The notes under the pieces are model-generated. The model did no database searches. It saw nothing but the letters and a program-made list of their open reading frames with translations, and was not told where the DNA came from. From NCBI GenBank assembly GCA_900167895.1, contig FUZR01000002.1, forward strand, positions 248,001 to 312,000: DNA of 64,000 bases, in the 5' to 3' direction. The DNA is from Bacteroidales bacterium WCE2004. Its GTDB lineage: Bacteria > Bacteroidota > Bacteroidia > Bacteroidales > UBA932. This document shows, one piece after another, positions 58,592-64,000 of this stretch. Each line of letters opens with the position of its first letter. Position 1 is the stretch's first letter. Both the position numbers and the translations under genes were made by a program.

Positions 58592-60091
58592 CTAGTTCTG
58601 GAATTTGTTGATACAGTCGATATAGGCCTCGACGGAACCCGTCACGATGTCGGTGTTGGCACCGAAACCGTAGTAGACGTGTCCCTCGTGCTCGACCTGC
58701 ATATGGACCTTGGCGACGTCGTCGGAACCCTTGGTGATGTTCTGGATCGTGAATTCCTTGATCACCATCTGGCGGTGGACGATCGTCTTGAGCGCGTTGA
58801 TGGCGGCGTCCACCGGGCCGTTGCCCTGGGCCGCGCCCTCGAACTTCTCGCCGGCGATGTCCAGGCCGATGCTGGCGACGGGCTTGAGGCCCTTGCCGCT
58901 CGTGACCTGGAGGTAGTCCAGCTTGATGTGGGCGACTGCCGCGCGCTCGGCGCCCGCCAGGACCAGCAGGTCGTCGTCGTTGACCTGCTTCTTCTTGTCG
59001 GCCAGCTTGAGGAACTCCTGATAGAAGGCGTCCAGCTTCTCGTCGGAGAGCTTGATGCCCAGGGTCTCCAGGCGGTAGCGCAGGGCGGCGTGGCCGCTGC
59101 GGGCCGTCAGGACGATGTTGTTGTCGTCCAGGCCGATGTCCTTGGGGTTGATGATCTCATAGGTGGTGGCCTCCTTGAGCACGCCGTCCTGGTGGATGCC
59201 GGAAGAATGCGCGAACGCATTGCGGCCCACGATGGCCTTGTTGGCCTGGACGGGCATGTTCATCAGGCTGGACACCATCCGGCTCACCGGGTAGATGCGC
59301 GTGGTGTTGACGTTGGTCGTCAGGGGGATGTCGGAGTGGCTCTTCAGGATCATCGCGATCTCCTCGAGCGCCGTGTTGCCGGCCCGCTCCCCTACGCCGT
59401 TGATCGTCACCTCGCACTGCCGCGCGCCGTTGAGCAGGCCCGACATCGTGTTGGCCGTGGCCATGCCGAGGTCGTTGTGGCAATGCGTGGAGATGATGGC
59501 CTTGTCGATGCCGTCGACGTGGTCCACCAGGTATTTGATCTTGGCGCCGTACTCCGCAGGCAGGCAGTAGCCCGTGGTGTCCGGGATGTTGACGACGGTG
59601 GCGCCGGCCTTGATCACGGCCTCCACCACTTTCGCCAGGAATTCGTTGTCGGTCCGGCCGGCGTCTTCGGCGTAGAACTCCACGTCGTCGACGTACTGCC
59701 GGGCGTACTTGACGGCGCGCACGGCCCGCTCCAGGATCTCCTCACGCGTGGAGTTGAACTTGTAGCGGATGTGCGAGTCGGAAGTACCGATGCCGGTGTG
59801 GATGCGCTTGTGCTTGGCATACCGGAGCGCCTCCACGGCCGCATCGATGTCTTTCTGCACCGCCCGCGACAGCGCGCAGACCGTCGGCCAGGTCACGGCC
59901 TTGGAGATCTCCACGACGGAGTTGAAGTCGCCGGGGCTGGAGACCGGGAAGCCGGCCTCGATCACGTCCACGCCGAGTTCCTCCAGCGCCTTCGCCACCT
60001 GGATTTTCTCCACGGTGTTGAGCTGGCATCCGGGGACCTGTTCGCCGTCGCGCAGGGTGGTGTCAAAAATATAGATCCGGTTGCTGTCCAT
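58592..60091 (-). CDS. leuA: 2-isopropylmalate synthase
   Basis: First committed step of leucine synthesis (acetyl-CoA plus 2-ketoisovalerate). 499 aa: [20 protein letters not shown] catalytic strand, [17 protein letters not shown] metal site, [16 protein letters not shown], and a C-terminal regulatory domain (about 380-499) that normally binds leucine. Canonical of the two paralogs in this operon. Confidence 0.96.
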   Translation of the reverse strand: MDSNRIYIFDTTLRDGEQVPGCQLNTVEKIQVAKALEELGVDVIEAGFPVSSPGDFNSVVEISKAVTWPTVCALSRAVQKDIDAAVEALRYAKHKRIHTGIGTSDSHIRYKFNSTREEILERAVRAVKYARQYVDDVEFYAEDAGRTDNEFLAKVVEAVIKAGATVVNIPDTTGYCLPAEYGAKIKYLVDHVDGIDKAIISTHCHNDLGMATANTMSGLLNGARQCEVTINGVGERAGNTALEEIAMILKSHSDIPLTTNVNTTRIYPVSRMVSSLMNMPVQANKAIVGRNAFAHSSGIHQDGVLKEATTYEIINPKDIGLDDNNIVLTARSGHAALRYRLETLGIKLSDEKLDAFYQEFLKLADKKKQVNDDDLLVLAGAERAAVAHIKLDYLQVTSGKGLKPVASIGLDIAGEKFEGAAQGNGPVDAAINALKTIVHRQMVIKEFTIQNITKGSDDVAKVHMQVEHEGHVYYGFGANTDIVTGSVEAYIDCINKFQN

Positions 60092-60104
60092 AAGCTCTTA
60101 TCAG

Positions 60105-61148
60105 CTATTTGTTCTCGGGACGGAGTTCGCGGACGGCGGCGCCGGTGCGCCAGAGCTCGCTCTCACGCAGGGCCTTCAGCTCCTTCTCCAGGCCTTCGCG
60201 GTAATCCGGCTTGGAATTGGCGTCGATGGAGCGCTGGGCCTCGTTGCCGCAGGCGACTTCGTTGTACAGTTTCTCAAAGACGGGCTTGGTGGCGTCGTGG
60301 AAGGGACCCATCCAGTCGAGCGCGCCGCGCTGGGCCGTGGTGGAGGTGTTGGCGTACATCCAGTCCATACCCTTCTCCGCAAAGAGCGGCATCAGGGACT
60401 GGGTCAGCTCCTCGACGGTCTCGTTGAAGGCCTCCGACGGAGAGTGGCCATGCTCGCGGAGCACTTCGTACTGGGCGGACAGGATGCCCTGGATGGCGCC
60501 CATCAGGGTGCCGCGCTCGCCGGTCAGGTCGGAGTAAACCTCACGCTTGAAGTCGGTCTCGAAGAGGTAGCCGGAACCGATGGCGATACCGAGGGCCAGG
60601 GTGCGCTCGAGCGCACGGCCGGTGGCGTCCTGGTAGACGGCGAAAGAAGAATTGATGCCGCGGCCCTGCAGGAACAGACGGCGCACGGAGGTGCCGGAGC
60701 CCTTCGGGGCCACCATGATCACGTCGACGTCCTTCGGCGGGACGATGCCGGTGCGGTCGTTGAAGGTGATGCCGAAGCCGTGGGAGAAATAGAGCGCCTT
60801 GCCGGCGGTCAGGTGCTTCTTGACCACGGGCCACTGAGCGATCTGGGCGGCGTCGGAGAGGAGGTATTCGATCACGGTCGCCTTCTCGCAGGCCTCCTCG
60901 ATGCTGAAGAGGGTCTTGCCGGGCACCCAGCCGTCCGCGACAGCCTTGTCGTAGGTCTTGCCGGGGCGCTGGCCAACGATGACGTTGATGCCGTTGTCCT
61001 TGAGGTTCAGGGACTGTCCGGGGCCCTGGACGCCATAGCCGATCACGGCGACGACCTCGTTCTTAAGGACTTCACGGGCTTTTTCAATCGTAAACTCATC
61101 GCGGGTGACGACGTTCTCGACCACTCCGCCGAAATTCATCTTTGCCAT
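60105..61148 (-). CDS. ilvC: Ketol-acid reductoisomerase
   Basis: Isomerises and reduces acetolactate or acetohydroxybutyrate. 347 aa, class I. Dinucleotide motif VIGYGVQGPGQSLNL; the cofactor-specificity loop reads GQRPGKTYD; catalytic HGFGITF and the knotted C-terminal domain with DLTGERGTLMGAI. The 13-nt gap to leuA keeps it in the operon. Confidence 0.96.
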   Translation of the reverse strand: MAKMNFGGVVENVVTRDEFTIEKAREVLKNEVVAVIGYGVQGPGQSLNLKDNGINVIVGQRPGKTYDKAVADGWVPGKTLFSIEEACEKATVIEYLLSDAAQIAQWPVVKKHLTAGKALYFSHGFGITFNDRTGIVPPKDVDVIMVAPKGSGTSVRRLFLQGRGINSSFAVYQDATGRALERTLALGIAIGSGYLFETDFKREVYSDLTGERGTLMGAIQGILSAQYEVLREHGHSPSEAFNETVEELTQSLMPLFAEKGMDWMYANTSTTAQRGALDWMGPFHDATKPVFEKLYNEVACGNEAQRSIDANSKPDYREGLEKELKALRESELWRTGAAVRELRPENK

Positions 61149-61163
61149 ACTTTTCTTTGTTTT

Positions 61164-61472
61164 TTATTGGTTTCTATTTTTCAGATATTCTTCCATGACC
61201 CCGTGTTCCGCGGAACTCGTCGCGTTGTCCGGGAAACAGAATGCGCGGACCACCTCCACCTTCTTCTCGATAAAGCCGACCACCTGCTGCGCGGCGCGCT
61301 CGGTGGTGATGGCGCGGAAAGTGAAGTGGTGGATGCCCGGGAACTCCGACGGGAACACCGTCAGGCTCTCGATGTTGATGCCGCGGCGGGTGAAGATGTT
61401 GGAGATCGAACTCAACAGACCCACCTGGTTCTCGGAGTACACCGAGATGATATACATGCTGCTATTCTCCAT
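61164..61472 (-). CDS. ilvN: Acetolactate synthase small (regulatory) subunit
   Basis: 102-aa ACT-domain protein from MENSSMYIISVYSENQVGLLSSISNIFTRRG, the usual ACT start; the ATG at 61487 is possible but overlaps ilvB more (26 nt versus 11). Conveys valine-type feedback to IlvB. It is short, holding only the ACT domain plus a short tail, as in the compact IlvN type. Coupled to ilvB by an 11-nt overlap. Confidence 0.9.
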   Translation of the reverse strand: MENSSMYIISVYSENQVGLLSSISNIFTRRGINIESLTVFPSEFPGIHHFTFRAITTERAAQQVVGFIEKKVEVVRAFCFPDNATSSAEHGVMEEYLKNRNQ

Positions 61473-63180
61473 CGCGATACCATTCATCTTTGTTCAACAG
61501 GATCTCGTCCAGCCGGCGTCCGCCGGGGACCATCGGGTAGACCATGCCCTTCTCGCACACGTGTGCGTCGAGGATGTAGGCCTCCTTGCTCTCAAGCATC
61601 TCGCGCACGGCGTCCTCCAGCTCCGCGCGCTGCTCCACGCAGCGGTAGCGGACGCCGTAGGCCTGCGCGATCAGCGCATAGTCGGGGTTGAGCAGGCGCG
61701 TCTGGGAGTAGCGCTCGCCGTAGAAGAGCTCCTGCCACTGGCGGACGTTGCCGAGCCAGTTGTTGTTGAGCAGGACCACCTTGACGGCCGTGCCCTCCTG
61801 CATGATCGTGCCGAGCTCCTGGAGCGTCATCTGGATACCGCCGTCGCCCACGAACAGCACGACCTCGCGGTCCGGCGCGCCCATCTTGGCGCCGATCGCG
61901 GCCGGGAGGCCGAAGCCCATCGTGCCGAGGCCGCCGGAGGAGATGAAGCTGCGCGTCTGCGCGAAACGCGAATAGCGCGCGCCCATCAGCTGGTTCTGGC
62001 CCACGTCGGTGACGATGATGGCCTTGCGGCCGGAAATCTCCGCCACGCGCGACACCACCTCGCCCATGTTGATCGGGCCTTCCTTAGGCTCGGTCTCGGG
62101 CGCGGCCACCTTCTCCGTCTCCACACGGTCGTAGCGGCGCGCGAGGGCGGCCCACTCGTCGTGGAAGGAGAACTTGATCTTGGCGGTCAGGCGCTCCAGC
62201 ACCTCGGCGGCGTCGCCCAGGATGCCCACCTCGGCGGGGATGATCTTGCCGATCTCCGTGCGGTCCACGTCGATGTGGATCACCTTCGCCTTGGGCGCAT
62301 AGTGGGAAGGGACGCCGGTCACGCGGTCGCTGAACCGCATGCCGATGGCGATGAGCACGTCGCACTGCTGCGTCATCAGGTTGGAGGCTATGTTGCCGTG
62401 CATGCCGGCCATGCCGACATAGTAAGGGAAGTCAGACGGCAGGGCGCTCAGGCCCAGCATCGTGGAAGCGGCGGGGATGCCGCCCTTCTTCAGGAAGGCC
62501 TTGAGCTGTTCCTCGGCGCCGGAGATCACCACGCCCTGGCCGAAGACCACGAACGGGCGCTCCGCCTCGTCGATCAGCTCCGCCGCCGCGTCGAGCGCCG
62601 CCTCGTCGGCGGGCGCAGGCAGGGCGTAGCTGCGGATATGCGTGCATTTCTCGTATTCATACCAGCCCACACCGACCTGCGCGTCGCGCGTGAAGTCAAG
62701 CACGACCGGGCCCGGACGGCCCGTGGAGGCGATGTGGAAGGCCTTGGCCACCGCAGGGGCCACTTCCTCGGGCTTGCGGATCTGGCAGGTCCACTTGTCG
62801 ATCGGGCCGGTCATGCCGACCACGTCGGTCTCCTGGAAGGCGTCGGTGCCCAGGGAGGCGTTGCCCACCTGGCCGGCGATCACGATCACGGGCGTGGAGT
62901 CCACCATCGCGTCGGCCACGCCGGTGATGACGTTGGTGGCGCCCGGACCCGAGGTCACGATCACGACGCCGGGCTTCCCCGTCGCACGGGCGTAGCCCTG
63001 CGCGGCGTGGATGGCGCCCTGCTCGTGGCGTACCAGAATATGTTTGAGCCGGTCGGAATAATCATACAACTTGTCGTAGACGGTGATGATCGATCCGCCC
63101 GGATAGCCGAAAACCGTATCCACGCCTTCGGCGATGAGGGATTCCAAAAGGATTTCCGCTCCTGTCAAACGCTGCCCCAT
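61462..63180 (-). CDS. ilvB: Acetolactate synthase large (catalytic) subunit
   Basis: ThDP enzyme making acetolactate/acetohydroxybutyrate. 572 aa. Catalytic Glu in LVRHEQGAIHAAQGYARATGK, then SGPGATNVITG; the ThDP-Mg motif is VLFVGDGGIQMTLQELGTI with NNNWLGNVRQWQ. FAD-binding middle domain present (RFSDRVTG). Follows ilvD after 3 nt. Confidence 0.96.
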   Translation of the reverse strand: MGQRLTGAEILLESLIAEGVDTVFGYPGGSIITVYDKLYDYSDRLKHILVRHEQGAIHAAQGYARATGKPGVVIVTSGPGATNVITGVADAMVDSTPVIVIAGQVGNASLGTDAFQETDVVGMTGPIDKWTCQIRKPEEVAPAVAKAFHIASTGRPGPVVLDFTRDAQVGVGWYEYEKCTHIRSYALPAPADEAALDAAAELIDEAERPFVVFGQGVVISGAEEQLKAFLKKGGIPAASTMLGLSALPSDFPYYVGMAGMHGNIASNLMTQQCDVLIAIGMRFSDRVTGVPSHYAPKAKVIHIDVDRTEIGKIIPAEVGILGDAAEVLERLTAKIKFSFHDEWAALARRYDRVETEKVAAPETEPKEGPINMGEVVSRVAEISGRKAIIVTDVGQNQLMGARYSRFAQTRSFISSGGLGTMGFGLPAAIGAKMGAPDREVVLFVGDGGIQMTLQELGTIMQEGTAVKVVLLNNNWLGNVRQWQELFYGERYSQTRLLNPDYALIAQAYGVRYRCVEQRAELEDAVREMLESKEAYILDAHVCEKGMVYPMVPGGRRLDEILLNKDEWYRDGE

Positions 63181-63183
63181 AAG

Positions 63184-64000
63184 CTAGTCTTCAATGATTC
63201 TGACCGCACCCTTGTCCGCGCTGCTGACCATCGCGGCATAGGCCTTGAGGCTCTTGGACACCGTGCGCTGGCGGAAAGGCGGCGTGAAGGCCTTGCGGCC
63301 GCGCGCCTCCTCTTCGCGGCGGCGGGCGGCGAGCTCCTCGGAAGACAGGGCCACGCTGATGCTGCGGGAAGGGATGTCGATCGTGATGATGTCTCCGTCG
63401 CGGACCAGGGCGATGTTGCCGCCGGAGGCCGCTTCGGGTGAAATATGGCCGATGCTCAGGCCGGAGGTGCCGCCGCTGAAGCGGCCGTCCGTCAGCAAGG
63501 CGCAGGCCTTGCCCAGATGCATCGATTTGATGTACGAAGTCGGGTAGAGCATTTCCTGCATGCCGGGGCCGCCCTTGGGGCCCTCATAGGTGATGACGAC
63601 GACGTCGCCGCTGCCTACCTTGCCGCCGAGGATGCCCTCGCAGGCCGCCTCCTGGGAGTCGAACACGCGGGCCGGGCCCTCGAAATGGAAGATGCTCTCG
63701 TCCACGCCGGCCGTCTTGACGATGCAGCCGTCCTGGGCGATGTTGCCGAAGAGGACGGCGAGGCCGCCGTCGCGCGTATAGGCGTGCGCCACGTCGCGGA
63801 TGCAGCCCGCGGCGCGGTCGGTGTCAAAGCTGTCGTAGAAAGTGCTCTGCGAGCCGAGCTGGATGTTGAAGCGGCCGCAGGGCGCCACGCGGTAGATCTC
63901 GCGCGCCTCGTCCGTGCAGTTCGGGGAGAGGATGGAATAGCGGTCGAGCTCCTCGGCGAGGGTCAGGCCGTCCACGCGGCGCAGCGAGGTGTCCACCAGG
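63184..64000 (-). CDS. ilvD: Dihydroxy-acid dehydratase, C-terminal part (5' end beyond window)
   Basis: The final ~270 residues of Ilv[21 protein letters not shown] core, [70 protein letters not shown]. The frame is open to position 64000, so the GTG near 63996 is not a start. The N-terminal Fe-S cysteines lie outside the window. It is upstream of ilvB in the same transcript, so the operon promoter (and any leader) is also outside. Confidence 0.95.
   Translation of the reverse strand, partial: LVDTSLRRVDGLTLAEELDRYSILSPNCTDEAREIYRVAPCGRFNIQLGSQSTFYDSFDTDRAAGCIRDVAHAYTRDGGLAVLFGNIAQDGCIVKTAGVDESIFHFEGPARVFDSQEAACEGILGGKVGSGDVVVITYEGPKGGPGMQEMLYPTSYIKSMHLGKACALLTDGRFSGGTSGLSIGHISPEAASGGNIALVRDGDIITIDIPSRSISVALSSEELAARRREEEARGRKAFTPPFRQRTVSKSLKAYAAMVSSADKGAVRIIED

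Noticed and set aside
61473..61487. Earlier ATG for ilvN
   Set aside because: Would extend the overlap with ilvB to 26 nt and add MNGIA before the usual ACT start; possible but less likely than 61472.

Overview
The window is a stretch of GC-rich Bacteroidales-type chromosome. The lineage call is inferred from four things: repeated promoter -7 boxes of the Bacteroidetes form TAnnTTTG, a type III glutamine synthetase, an array of small cysteine-rich secreted peptides next to a 6-bladed beta-propeller lipoprotein (as around NVEALA-type peptides of Bacteroidales), and general gene content. An uncultured gut lineage is plausible, but I cannot name a genus. Nearly all of the sequence is coding. Both ends cut genes: an exonuclease on the left and ilvD on the right.

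Layout. 1-8.6 kb: housekeeping genes (exonuclease, nhaA, tRNA-Thr, cysteine desulfidase family, zinc peptidase, BaiN/YhiN flavoprotein, GH127 arabinofuranosidase lipoprotein, SRP RNA, cytidine deaminase). 8.7-14 kb: an accessory island of ten paralogous Cys-rich exported peptides, a beta-propeller lipoprotein and a membrane-anchored thioredoxin-like protein, separated by near-identical hairpin terminators. 14-28.5 kb: tRNA-modification and envelope genes (mnmA, tsaD, mtaB, tamB-like, RsmI-like, thiL). Here too are a Na/Pi cotransporter fused to a winged-helix DNA-binding domain and a flavoprotein gene carrying an in-frame palindromic insertion. 28.5-42.7 kb, minus strand: a glutamine/nitrogen cluster glnA, gltB, gltD, pyrG, glnB, amtB, porin, asnB. 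42.7-48.1 kb, plus strand: nadE, an AGCS symporter, a YbgC-like thioesterase, a hypothetical gene and an IS200-like (RAYT-type) transposase followed by REP-like hairpins. 48.1-64 kb, minus strand: a tightly packed amino-acid block ilvD-ilvB-ilvN-ilvC-leuA-leuC-leuD-leuA2-leuB-ilvE-aminotransferase-metX-lysC-lysA.

The most interesting signal is in the 5' region of glnA. A 24-codon ORF (42506-42580, minus) contains the run NNNNQQQSQNQQ and is followed by a 15-bp RNA hairpin before glnA. It looks like an undescribed attenuator that reads charged tRNA-Gln and tRNA-Asn upstream of a cluster that makes glutamine (GlnA) and asparagine (AsnB). Other strong leads are the Cys-rich peptide array (with paired loss of two cysteines), the transporter-transcription factor fusion, the RPE-like palindrome inside a gene, and promoters placed so close to start codons that several mRNAs should be leaderless. 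The SRP RNA 5' end serves as an internal ruler for the last point.
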